Shown piece after piece: positions 35,955-43,615 of a stretch of 64,000 nt of DNA. The translations under genes were made by a program, and so were the position numbers. The DNA is from Phycisphaerales bacterium. Lineage in GTDB: Bacteria > Planctomycetota > Phycisphaerae > Phycisphaerales > SM1A02. The DNA is taken from assembly GCA_022447205.1 (NCBI GenBank), contig JAKVBQ010000003.1, positions 91,704 through 155,703 on the forward strand. Direction: 5' to 3'. The stretch's first letter is position 1, and each line of letters starts with the position of its first letter. Below the pieces are notes generated by a model. It made no database searches. It was not told the origin of the DNA and saw nothing but the letters and a program-made list of their open reading frames with translations.

Positions 35955-36088
35955 CCTCACTCACATCACACGTCATGGGTTCCATCGTGGCTTCACCGTT
36001 CCGATCACCTGTGCCCTGGGTGGCGTCCTGCGACGAAGTTGGACCGTCGGTCTTCGGCGCGATGTGCTTGTCGCGGGTCTTCGTTCAC

Positions 36089-36814
36089 TCATGATGATCC
36101 TCCGATGGACGCTTCTTCCATCACGCCTGTCTTCAGCCACTCAAGTTGTTCCCTGCAACCGAGTGCGCCCTCCGTGACGAGTCCCTTCGCTCCGAGTGCA
36201 CGGGCGAGGGCAAGTCCCCATCCGGGGCGCTCGATGTGGACATCGAGTCCGGTCGCTGCAAAGACCGGCAGGAGTGCCTCCGAGGGCGTGCAGGAACGGG
36301 GTCTCAGGATGACGTTCCTGGCACCAAGGGACTCGAGACGCTTGAGCCAGCTTGTGCAGTCGATACCGATGCCTCGCCCCGAACAGTCGATCACGTCCGT
36401 CTGCTCGGGTCCGAGCGCCCGGCAATCAACCTGAAAGAAGGATGAGGAGGCACCGATTGCCTCGGTGATCTCGGTGACGAGCCCGGGATTCAGGATCGCT
36501 TCGCATGAGATGACCACGGCATCGGCTCCGGCTTCCTTCAGGGCGATCGCATTCAGTACGCCGGAACAGCCCAGGTCGACTGCGAGTGGCACTCGCGCGG
36601 ACTCGAGGAGATCACGGATCATGTCGGTTGCCGACTCGGGCCTTGCAGCAGCACGGGCGAGGATGAGATCGGATCCGGCCATGTGAGCGGCAAGTGCGGA
36701 CGCCGCGGCAATGAAAGGGCGTTCCGGGTTGATCGTCACCGAGGCGATCAGGCCGGTTCCTGCATTTTCAGGTTGGGGATCGGGGTACGTCTCGTCGATG
36801 CTGAAGCGACTCAT
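36089..36814 (-). CDS. HisA/HisF-like TIM-barrel protein
   Basis: A 241-residue cytoplasmic protein. The start at 36814 follows AGGAAAG. The second half of the barrel resembles HisA/HisF: PLAVDLGCSGVLNAIALKEAGADAVVIS, then AILNPGLVTEITEAIGASSSFFQVDC matching the usual GG-IR, region-of-strand-4 and phosphate-binding blocks, and WLKRLESLGARNVILR. The paired catalytic aspartates of true HisA/HisF are not clearly present, so it may be a divergent family member with another substrate. No other his genes are near. Its leader carries a short peptide gene, an antiterminator and a terminator, so expression is probably controlled by attenuation. Family assignment is moderate. Confidence 0.6.
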   Translation of the reverse strand: MSRFSIDETYPDPQPENAGTGLIASVTINPERPFIAAASALAAHMAGSDLILARAAARPESATDMIRDLLESARVPLAVDLGCSGVLNAIALKEAGADAVVISCEAILNPGLVTEITEAIGASSSFFQVDCRALGPEQTDVIDCSGRGIGIDCTSWLKRLESLGARNVILRPRSCTPSEALLPVFAATGLDVHIERPGWGLALARALGAKGLVTEGALGCREQLEWLKTGVMEEASIGGSS

Positions 36815-36860
36815 GGGTCTTTCCTGGTTGCGCCAGTCCTTTTGACTGGCTGTGGACATG

Positions 36861-36891
36861 AAAAAAGACGCCGGCAGTCTCTGCCGGCGTC
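36861..36891 (-). terminator. Intrinsic terminator in the leader of the HisA/HisF-like gene
   Basis: On the minus strand a perfect 11-bp stem GACGCCGGCAG/CTGCCGGCGTC (loop AGA) is followed by six T residues. It lies 46 bases upstream of the HisA/HisF-like start codon and 30 bases after the leader peptide stop. On the plus strand there is no T tract, so it works only for minus-strand transcription. Confidence 0.9.
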
Positions 36892-36970
36892 GTGGTGGTG
36901 CTTGGTTCTTCCTGAGTGGGTTCAGGGGGTCCTCTGCATCAACAACGACACCGGCCTGTGCCTGACGGTG
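36883..36970 (-). promoter_or_regulatory. Attenuator: antiterminator and anti-antiterminator segments
   Basis: On the minus strand, GCCGGTGTCGT (36955-36945, segment 2, inside the leader gene) pairs with ACGACGCCGGC (36893-36883, segment 3) over 11 contiguous base pairs with one G-U. Segment 3 includes most of the 5' arm of the terminator, so 2:3 pairing excludes it. CACCG (36970-36966, segment 1) can pair with CGGTG (36953-36949) of segment 2. This is the 1:2, 2:3, 3:4 logic of trp/his attenuators. Control codons would lie around the Cys-Val-Cys of the leader. Confidence 0.65.
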
Positions 36971-37020
36971 CAGACACAGGAAATGGTGGTCGGGGCAAGA
37001 TGCATGGTTCTCTGGGTCAT
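36922..37020 (-). CDS. Candidate 32-residue leader peptide of the attenuator
   Basis: A short minus-strand gene encoding MTQRTMHLAPTTISCVC followed by 15 more residues (TVRHRPVSLLMQRTP) and a TGA. Upstream is AAGG about ten bases away, within the sequence GAGGAATAAGG; a weak TTGACC and AATAAG pair (37057-37052 and 37036-37031, spacing 15) would start transcription just before the ATG. The Cys-Val-Cys codons (TGT GTC TGC) lie at or next to segment 1, so cysteine supply is the leading candidate signal; Arg-His-Arg follows. A ribosome reaching the stop would cover segment 2 and let the terminator form. No protein function beyond regulation is proposed. Confidence 0.55.
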   Translation of the reverse strand: MTQRTMHLAPTTISCVCTVRHRPVSLLMQRTP

Positions 37021-37155
37021 GGCGTGAAACCTTATTCCTCATTTCGGACAGGGTCAACGAGCGGTTCTGCGAATTTCCGGATTCCGCCCAGATGCAGCCA
37101 AGGAGCTATTCTTGGGCCCTGCAGAAGGCATAAACCCCCTGATTGGAGGCATCCC

Positions 37156-38115
37156 ATGGATCATCAGAGTCACGCCCGGACCGATCAATCACCTTCCTCA
37201 CTGCTTGACCGGCGTGGATTCCTGCTCGCCGGGGGGGCTGCTGCCGCCACATCGAATGCGCTTGGTGCGACGGGCTCGAAGGCTCTTGGCGGGGCCCAGG
37301 AAGAAGCCGTCGAAGCACCGGAATCCCGACTGCCGGGCAGGACCCCGAATTCCACCTTCGCTGTGAACATCGAGATGTGGTTTCGATCGTTGCCGTTCAC
37401 TGATCGCATCCGGGCGGCAGCGGACCTCGGATTCGAATGGGTCGAGTTCTGGGGATGGCAGGGGAGGGACCTCGAGGCGATCAGGAAGGCCTGTTCGGAC
37501 ACAGGAGTCAAGGTCGCCCAGTTCATCGGATGGGGTTTCGTTCCGGGGCTGAACGATCCTGCGAATCACGATGAGTTCGAGCGAGCGATCGAGGCCAGTT
37601 GCGGTGCCGCACATGAACTTGGGGCGACGATGCTGACCGTGGTCGGTGGCAATGACCAACCCGGCATGACCCAGGAGCAGATGCACGACAACATCGTCAC
37701 TGGTCTTGAACGGGTCACCGACCTGGTTGCTGATGCACGGGTGATGCTGATCCTCGAACCCATGAACATTCGTGTCGATCACAAGGGGCACTGCCTCTAC
37801 GGAAGTGATCCGGCCATCGAGATCTGTCGTCGGGTGGATTCGCCCTGGGTCAAGATCAACTGGGACATCTACCACCTCCAGATCACTGAAGGCGATCTCT
37901 GCAACAGGATCCGTGGGGGGTTCGATGAGATCGGTTACATCCAGATCGCCGACACCCCCGGTCGTCGTGAACCCGGCACTGGCGAGATCAACTACTCCCG
38001 AGTCTTCCGGGAGCTCAAGGAACTCGGGTATGACAAGCCCATCGGGCTCGAATGCTGGCCCGAGAAGACGGAGCTGCTTGCCGCCGAGCGACTCCTGGCA
38101 GCAGATGACTGGTGA
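37156..38115 (+). CDS. Hydroxypyruvate isomerase-like TIM-barrel protein, Tat-exported
   Basis: A 319-residue protein. GGAGG lies seven bases before ATG 37156. The N-terminus has a twin-arginine-like signal (LLDRRGFLLAGGAAAATS). The mature part is an AP endonuclease family 2/xylose isomerase-like barrel: FEWVEFWGWQGRDLEAI, AQFIGWGFVPGLND, ATMLTVVGGNDQPGM, LILEPMNIRVDHKGH (metal Glu), VKINWDIYHLQITEGD (Asp/His ligands), YIQIADTPGRREPGTGEINY and IGLECWPE. These match the hydroxypyruvate isomerase subgroup. Tat-exported sugar isomerases of this kind are common in planctomycetes. It is divergent from the HisA/HisF-like gene. Confidence 0.85.
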   Translation: MDHQSHARTDQSPSSLLDRRGFLLAGGAAAATSNALGATGSKALGGAQEEAVEAPESRLPGRTPNSTFAVNIEMWFRSLPFTDRIRAAADLGFEWVEFWGWQGRDLEAIRKACSDTGVKVAQFIGWGFVPGLNDPANHDEFERAIEASCGAAHELGATMLTVVGGNDQPGMTQEQMHDNIVTGLERVTDLVADARVMLILEPMNIRVDHKGHCLYGSDPAIEICRRVDSPWVKINWDIYHLQITEGDLCNRIRGGFDEIGYIQIADTPGRREPGTGEINYSRVFRELKELGYDKPIGLECWPEKTELLAAERLLAADDW

Positions 38116-38192
38116 TCAAGGTCGCATCCTGCTCCCGGTCACCATGTACCATGCAGGACCAAGGCAATCGAACCAGGATGGAGCCCCGACAG

Positions 38193-39620
38193 ATGCGAAT
38201 CAATCATGTCATTGCAGGACTTCTCGCCGCACTCACGGCAATCTTCGCCATTGCAGGGCCCGCATGCGCCCAGGATGCGCTTCCGGTCTCGGACGAGCCG
38301 GCGAAGAATGTCATCAAACGTGTCGATGCCTTCTATCGAGGGCTTCCCACCGTGTCCTGCACCGCTGAGGTCTCGGTCAAGCTGGGGGAAGGGACCGTCG
38401 ACGACAAGGTGGGAATGCGCGCGGTTGCAGTCCGACCGAACCGGCTGGTGATCTTCGCGATCGAACCGCATGGCTACTTCCCCACCAATCAGTTCGTGAG
38501 CAATGGTTCCACCCTCTTCGAGATATCGATTCGTCGGCGGATGTTCATGCTCTCGGATGCCTCGGCGGACTTCCAGGGACTTCATGCCAGGGTAGGCAAC
38601 CGGTCCGCTCCGAACGTGCCGGTGGAGACGTTCCTCGCACTGCTCTCCGAGAACCCCATCGAGAACATCCTTCACCTCGATGTCGAACCGGGCCTGATCC
38701 GTTTCGCCGGCCAGACCGAGATCGACGGTGTCCTCTGCGACGAACTCGTCCTCAATGAAAAGGGCTCCAAGGTCTGGGTTCGAGCGAACAGTCCGTACTG
38801 GGTCGTCCGTTACGAGAATTCCCCGATCGCAGCACTTCCCAGGTATCTCCCGGAAGGCGCGAAGGTGACTGGTCCGAAGATCCGGGTTGATTTCAAGGCC
38901 TGGTCGATGGTCCCACCCGACAACGAGGGATGGGACGAGGAGACCATCGTTCCCGAGGGGTACATCCAGATGGCCACGATGCATGAAAGTGCGAAGGGTG
39001 GTCCGGAGGATGGCTACGATTCACTCACCCTCGAGAGCGGTGGTGAGAAGGAAACGCTCGCCACCGCTTCTGATACCAAGGGACCCGGGCTGTTGGTCGG
39101 CCCCGACCGGAGGGGACCGTTGAAGAAGCCGGATGGCCCTGCGCTGAAATCAGTGGTACCCGAGGTCGAACTGTTCTCGATCGACGGCGAGCGAACGAAG
39201 CTCTCCGAGATCCGTGGCGACCGCCCTGCAGCGATCATCTTCTGGGCGAAGGACGACAAGTTCTCCCGTACCGGGCTGCCCAGTCTCATCAAGTCCTTGA
39301 AGACCCTGGGGGACTCGGTGTCGGTCATCGTCATCGGTGGAGGTTCGGATGCCGATGACGCCGCCTGGATGACCGAATTCAATCCGGCCTTCTCTGGTTC
39401 GATGATCGATCCCGGTGGGGTCGTCGTCGAGGCATTCGACCTCGAAGGTATGGCATCCGTCGTTCTGGTCGACAAGCAGGGGAAGGTCGCTCACGTCTAC
39501 ATCGGACCGAATCCCCGTCTGGAGCGGACGGTCATGGCCCGGACCCGACTGCTCATGAAGGCCGCACAGGACGCGGAATCGAGCAAGGGCGAAGGCAAAG
39601 AGGAATCAAAGAAGAATTGA
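38193..39620 (+). CDS. Exported DUF2092-like protein with thioredoxin-fold domain lacking CxxC
   Basis: A 475-residue secreted protein. The start at 38193 gives the signal MRINHVIAGLLAALTAIFAIAG; GGAG lies nine bases upstream, and an ATG at 38178 is an alternative. Residues about 30-260 resemble DUF2092/outer-membrane lipoprotein carrier-like proteins (VIKRVDAFYRGLPTVSCTAEV, VRPNRLVIFAIEPHG). Residues about 320-455 look like an AhpC/TlpA redoxin domain (VPEVELFSIDGERTKLSEIRGDR, VVLVDKQGKVAHVYIGP). The redox CxxC is missing: the expected place reads FWAKDDKFSRTG. It is likely a binding or scaffold module rather than a reductase. It ends in a Lys/Glu-rich tail. Confidence 0.75.
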   Translation: MRINHVIAGLLAALTAIFAIAGPACAQDALPVSDEPAKNVIKRVDAFYRGLPTVSCTAEVSVKLGEGTVDDKVGMRAVAVRPNRLVIFAIEPHGYFPTNQFVSNGSTLFEISIRRRMFMLSDASADFQGLHARVGNRSAPNVPVETFLALLSENPIENILHLDVEPGLIRFAGQTEIDGVLCDELVLNEKGSKVWVRANSPYWVVRYENSPIAALPRYLPEGAKVTGPKIRVDFKAWSMVPPDNEGWDEETIVPEGYIQMATMHESAKGGPEDGYDSLTLESGGEKETLATASDTKGPGLLVGPDRRGPLKKPDGPALKSVVPEVELFSIDGERTKLSEIRGDRPAAIIFWAKDDKFSRTGLPSLIKSLKTLGDSVSVIVIGGGSDADDAAWMTEFNPAFSGSMIDPGGVVVEAFDLEGMASVVLVDKQGKVAHVYIGPNPRLERTVMARTRLLMKAAQDAESSKGEGKEESKKN

Positions 39621-39683
39621 ATCGGTACGTGTTCCACGAAGGTGATGCACGGTGGTCAAGTCGCAACAAGTGTGGAGTATTCA

Positions 39684-40358
39684 ATGAGACAGTCAGTGCT
39701 TTCCGGAATCTGTGGTTTGGGTGTCATCGTTCTCGCGGTCAGCGGGGCCTTCCTTGCCTCTTCTCGAACGACCATCGCGTCAGGCGTGTCACTCCAGTCA
39801 TCCACTGATGCCACCGCTTCAGCCTGGAAGGTCGACACCGTGCATTCCTGCGCCCTTTTCCGGGTCAGGCACATGGGTGCCGGCTTCTTCTGGGGCCGGT
39901 TCAATGATGTCGCCGGCACCATCACCTTCGACCCCGCGGATCCCGGCTCGCTCGCCATGGACATCGGCATCGATGTCGACAGCGTCGACAGCGGTCATCC
40001 CGGTCTCGACAAGCATCTCAAGGCTCCGGACTTCTTCGATGCCAAGGAGTTCCCCCAGATGGGCTTCAAGAGTTCCTCCGCAAAGCTCGTCCCGACCACC
40101 AAGCGTTCCGACGACCCTGCCATGGCGTGGGATGTCACGGGTGAGTTGAGCATCCGGGGGACGACCAGGCCGATCACTGCTCGGGTCACCTACTGGGGGG
40201 CATCGGACATGGGTCGTGGCATGAAGGCTGGTTTCGAGGCGACCTTCAAGATCAAGCGTTCCGAATTCGGCATCAATTACGGTGTCGAGAGCAAGTCGCT
40301 TGGCGACATGGTTTCGGTGACGGTCGGACTCGAGGTGAACAAGGAATCCCCGTCATGA
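39684..40358 (+). CDS. YceI family protein
   Basis: A 224-residue exported protein with a lipocalin-like YceI fold that binds isoprenoid or lipid ligands in the periplasm. ATG 39684 follows GGAG and begins a signal peptide (SVLSGICGLGVIVLAVSGAFLA). The domain is clear: WKVDTVHSCALFRVRHMGAGFFWGRF, FDAKEFPQMGFKSSSAKLV, VTGELSIRGTTRPITARVTYWG and AGFEATFKIKRSEFGINYG. The stop overlaps the next lipoprotein gene by four bases, which in turn overlaps xylA, so the three are translated as a coupled unit. Confidence 0.92.
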   Translation: MRQSVLSGICGLGVIVLAVSGAFLASSRTTIASGVSLQSSTDATASAWKVDTVHSCALFRVRHMGAGFFWGRFNDVAGTITFDPADPGSLAMDIGIDVDSVDSGHPGLDKHLKAPDFFDAKEFPQMGFKSSSAKLVPTTKRSDDPAMAWDVTGELSIRGTTRPITARVTYWGASDMGRGMKAGFEATFKIKRSEFGINYGVESKSLGDMVSVTVGLEVNKESPS

Positions 40359-40630
40359 TTCGATCCTCTCTCCTGCTCGCCCTCGTGCTCCTGGCGAGTT
40401 GTGCCTCGACCAACAGAACGATCTCGGTGTCGATCAAGGTCGAGCCCATGGAGAATCATGAGCAGTACCTCTTCGACGTCATGGTCGAGGAGGATGACGG
40501 GATCCTTGCGAACCCACGGATACTCGTGAAGGCGGGGGAGACCGGCATGTGTCAGATCGGCCGGGAGGGCGAAGAGGAACTCATCCTGAATGTTCTTGCG
40601 ATCGATCGTGAACAGGAGTCGATCCAGTGA
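40355..40630 (+). CDS. Small lipoprotein of unknown function
   Basis: A 91-residue predicted lipoprotein: signal [18 protein letters not shown] with the lipobox cysteine at residue 16. The mature part has two beta-rich segments ([36 protein letters not shown]). It is sandwiched between YceI and xylose isomerase with four-base overlaps on both sides. No family recognised. Confidence 0.8.
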   Translation: MIRSSLLLALVLLASCASTNRTISVSIKVEPMENHEQYLFDVMVEEDDGILANPRILVKAGETGMCQIGREGEEELILNVLAIDREQESIQ

Positions 40631-41943
40631 GTGAATTCTTCCCAGGGATCGATCCGATCCGGCATGCCGGACCGGAAGCATCCGGTGAACTTCTCTTCCG
40701 TCGCTACGACCGAGACAAGCTGGTCGAAGGTCGTCCGATGCACGAACAGCTTCGTTTCGCCAGCGCCTACTGGCACACGATGCGGAACCCGCTGGCGGAT
40801 CCCTTCGGGGTCGGCACGGCGTGCATGCCTTGGGACGATGGAAGCGATTCGGTCGAGAACGCCCGGACCAGGGTTCGCGCCTTCTTCGAGTTCCTGGAGA
40901 AGTGTTCCATCGACCACTACTGCTTCCATGATCGCGATGTCGCTCCGGAAGGCGATGACATCGCCGAGAGTGAGAGAAATCTCGATTCGGTCGTCGAGGA
41001 GCTCGCTGCGCAGCAGTCCCGGACCGGCAAGAAGCTGCTCTGGGGGACCGCCTGCCTCTTCGTCCATCCGCGCTACATGCACGGCGCGGCAACCAGCTGC
41101 TTGATCGATGTCTTCGCCCACGCCGGTGCCCAGGTGCGAAAGGCGATGGATGTGACCCACCAGCTGGGCGGCGGCGGATACGTCTTCTGGGGTGGTCGCG
41201 AGGGGTACACCAGTCTGCTCAACACCGACATGAAGCGGGAACTGGATCACCTCGCACGCTTCCTCCACATGGCGGTGGACTACAAGCACAAGATCGGGTT
41301 TTCCGGCGACTTCTACATCGAGCCGAAGCCGAAGGAGCCGACCACCCATCAGTACGACTCCGACGCTGCTGCGTGCCTGAACTTCCTGCGCGAATACGAT
41401 CTGCTTGATCACTTCAAGCTGAACATCGAGACCAACCATGCCGAGCTTGCGGGCAAGAGCATGCGCCACGAGCTCCAGGTCGCTTCTGCAGCCGGCGCAC
41501 TCGGATCGATCGATGCGAACATGGGCACCCCGCATCTCGGATGGGACACCGACTGCTTCCCCGGGAATCTCTATCTCGCGACCGAGGTCATGCTGGAGAT
41601 CCTTGGAATGGGCGGGTTCACCAATGGTGGGCTCAACTTCGATGCAAAGCGGCGACGAGAGAGCTTTGAACCTGTTGATCTCTTCCATGCACACATTCTC
41701 GGCATGGACACCTTCTCTGCCGGACTCGAGGCTGCTGCGGCCATTCGTGCGGATGGTTCGATCAATGACTTCATCGCCGATCGCTATGCATCCTGGGAGT
41801 GCGAACTCGGGCGAAGCATCGAGTCAGGCGCCGCTTCACTGGATGACCTGCACCGTCATGCCTGCGAAAGCGGCGAGCCGAACATCCCATCCGCACGGCA
41901 AGAACGTCTCGAAGCGATCATGAATCGTTTCATCAACGGTTGA
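40627..41943 (+). CDS. xylA: Xylose isomerase
   Basis: A 438-residue class II xylose isomerase that interconverts xylose and xylulose. The GTG start overlaps the previous TGA by four bases. Active-site motifs are intact: [11 protein letters not shown] (catalytic His and Asp), [49 protein letters not shown] (metal Glu), [19 protein letters not shown] (metal Glu/His) and [20 protein letters not shown] (metal Asp). Length is normal. No xylulokinase is adjacent. Cotranscription with a YceI protein and a lipoprotein is unusual. Confidence 0.97.
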   Translation: MSEFFPGIDPIRHAGPEASGELLFRRYDRDKLVEGRPMHEQLRFASAYWHTMRNPLADPFGVGTACMPWDDGSDSVENARTRVRAFFEFLEKCSIDHYCFHDRDVAPEGDDIAESERNLDSVVEELAAQQSRTGKKLLWGTACLFVHPRYMHGAATSCLIDVFAHAGAQVRKAMDVTHQLGGGGYVFWGGREGYTSLLNTDMKRELDHLARFLHMAVDYKHKIGFSGDFYIEPKPKEPTTHQYDSDAAACLNFLREYDLLDHFKLNIETNHAELAGKSMRHELQVASAAGALGSIDANMGTPHLGWDTDCFPGNLYLATEVMLEILGMGGFTNGGLNFDAKRRRESFEPVDLFHAHILGMDTFSAGLEAAAAIRADGSINDFIADRYASWECELGRSIESGAASLDDLHRHACESGEPNIPSARQERLEAIMNRFING

Positions 41944-41962
41944 ACGGTTCGCTCTGCCCAAC

Positions 41963-42026
41963 AAAAAACGCCCCCCACCGGGGCTGGTGGAGGACGGTGT
42001 CTCGTCGCGGCGCATGGGGGGGCGTT
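41963..42026 (-). terminator. Terminator of the minus-strand beta-helix gene
   Basis: On the minus strand the outer arms AACGCCCCCC-type (42026-42017) and GGGGGGCGTT-type (41976-41967) pair, with an inner CCACC/GGTGG hairpin, and are followed by a run of T residues (A tract 41963-41968 on the plus strand). It lies about 160 bases after the stop at 42190. It may also stop readthrough from xylA. Confidence 0.65.
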
Positions 42027-42189
42027 GCTGCACCGCGTTGTTGGAGAAGAAGACGCACTCAGGGGACTATCCGCAGTGCATCAGTACTTGGTTCCCTTTG
42101 CCGAACGATTTTTGATCTGAACCGGCCTGCGGCTGCGACAAGGCTGTTCCTGCGTGGCTGCAAGTCTCTTGCCGGCACACGGGGCCGGT

Positions 42190-43476
42190 TCATCCACCAC
42201 AGGGGCCCCAGGCTCCGAGCAGCGCACTGAGATCCGCCCCATCGATGATTCCGCTCTCATCGAAGTCACCCTGGCATTCCAGAGTCGCGCAGCTTCCCCA
42301 GTTTGCCAGCAAGACACTGAGGTCCGCTCCGTCGACGAGTCCGTCGCCATTGATGTCCGATGGGCACTCCGTGGCACAGTTCGGTTCGAACGAGTTGCCG
42401 CCTCCGTCGTCATACGGACCGGAGACGTCAGTGCCGTTGCCACAGAAGGCACTCTTCATGACGGTGGGCATCGGGTCGCCCGAGTCGACGTACAACCCAC
42501 CGACGGCGTTCGCCACATTGTCACTGACCTGGCAGTTCGAGAAGATCGGACGGCTGTTGTAGACCCAGATGCCTCCACCTTCGCCATCGGTCATGTTGTC
42601 ATTGATCGTGCTGTGCTCCATGGACCCATTGGCATTTTCGATCCAGCACATGCCGGCGCCATGTTCGGTTGCATGGTTGCCGTCCACGATGATCGAGTTG
42701 ACGATGGCATCGGTCTTGTCCACGAAGACGCCACCACCGGAGGTGGCCATGTTGTTCCTGGCGATCGTCTCGCTCAGTCTCAGCTCCCCCTTGTAGGTGT
42801 AGAGTCCTCCGCCCCGTTCATCGGTTTCGTTGTCGGTGATCAGGCAGTCGTTCATCACCACATCCGCATAGAAGAGGTAGACACCACCACCCTCGCCTCC
42901 CACGGCACTGTTCTCGGTGAATATGCAGCGTTCCACGAGGGTGAGGCTCTCGCTCGAGTGAAGGCCGCCACCTTCCCCGTCGCAGCTGTTGCCTTCGAAG
43001 AGACAGTCACGGAACGTGATCGTGCTGAACTTCGCGTAGAGCGCGCCCCCCCTGTTCGTGGCGTGATTCGCCCTGAAGACGCAGTCTGTCACGGAGAGGG
43101 CATCGTCCCGCATCGTGATGGCGCCTCCGTCATCCGCTTCTCCTCCGATGAGGGTGAATCCCTCGAGGAAGGATCCTCCACCAACCGGAGCCGGCCCCGA
43201 CATCACCAGGCATCGCCCCGAGTCCGGTTCGATGAAGGTCACTGAGGCGCCCGACAGGCCGCGAAGCGTCAGGTTCCTGCCACTGAGATCGAGATTTTCG
43301 CGGTAGGTGCCTGGTCGTACCAGGATCACATCCCCATCCGTGCTGGCGGCGATGGCCGCTTCGATCGTGGGGTGGTCGTCAGGGACCACCAGATCCGTGC
43401 CAAGCACCATGCTGGCGGCAGCCATGGCAAGCATGGCTGCGGCGAGGTCTCTGGTGATTGTCTGCTTTCCGATCAT
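42190..43476 (-). CDS. Secreted beta-helix protein with C-terminal dockerin-like repeats
   Basis: A 428-residue extracellular protein. The start at 43476 gives a signal (ITRDLAAAMLAMAAASMVLG); an in-frame GTG at 43518 is possible. Residues about 35-340 form a parallel right-handed beta-helix: it begins VPDDHPTIEAAIAASTDGDVILVRPGTYREN, the DUF1565/pectate lyase-like entry, and continues with repeats of the form N-A-x-x-x-GGG-(L/V)Y. At the C-terminus two Ca-binding dockerin-type repeats occur (DINGDGLVDGADLSVLLANWG and DFDESGIIDGADLSALLGAWG), typical of planctomycete surface proteins. Substrate or partner unknown. Confidence 0.88.
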   Translation of the reverse strand: MIGKQTITRDLAAAMLAMAAASMVLGTDLVVPDDHPTIEAAIAASTDGDVILVRPGTYRENLDLSGRNLTLRGLSGASVTFIEPDSGRCLVMSGPAPVGGGSFLEGFTLIGGEADDGGAITMRDDALSVTDCVFRANHATNRGGALYAKFSTITFRDCLFEGNSCDGEGGGLHSSESLTLVERCIFTENSAVGGEGGGVYLFYADVVMNDCLITDNETDERGGGLYTYKGELRLSETIARNNMATSGGGVFVDKTDAIVNSIIVDGNHATEHGAGMCWIENANGSMEHSTINDNMTDGEGGGIWVYNSRPIFSNCQVSDNVANAVGGLYVDSGDPMPTVMKSAFCGNGTDVSGPYDDGGGNSFEPNCATECPSDINGDGLVDGADLSVLLANWGSCATLECQGDFDESGIIDGADLSALLGAWGPCGG

Positions 43477-43615
43477 CGCATCGATGATAGGCAGGGTTCG
43501 ATCGATCCGGCCGTTCACATTCGGAAACGAGGTGAGGTGGGTCCTCTGCCTCCACGGTCAGGATTGATACTGGACCATCAGGCCCACATCTCGACTGGAG
43601 AGAGACGATCGACGA

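Noticed and set aside
36880..36922. His-type leader peptide reading Lys-His-His-His-Asp just before the terminator
   Set aside because: The CAC CAC CAC codons come after the in-frame TGA of the leader gene and no start codon lies between, so they are not translated; they belong to the antiterminator segment.
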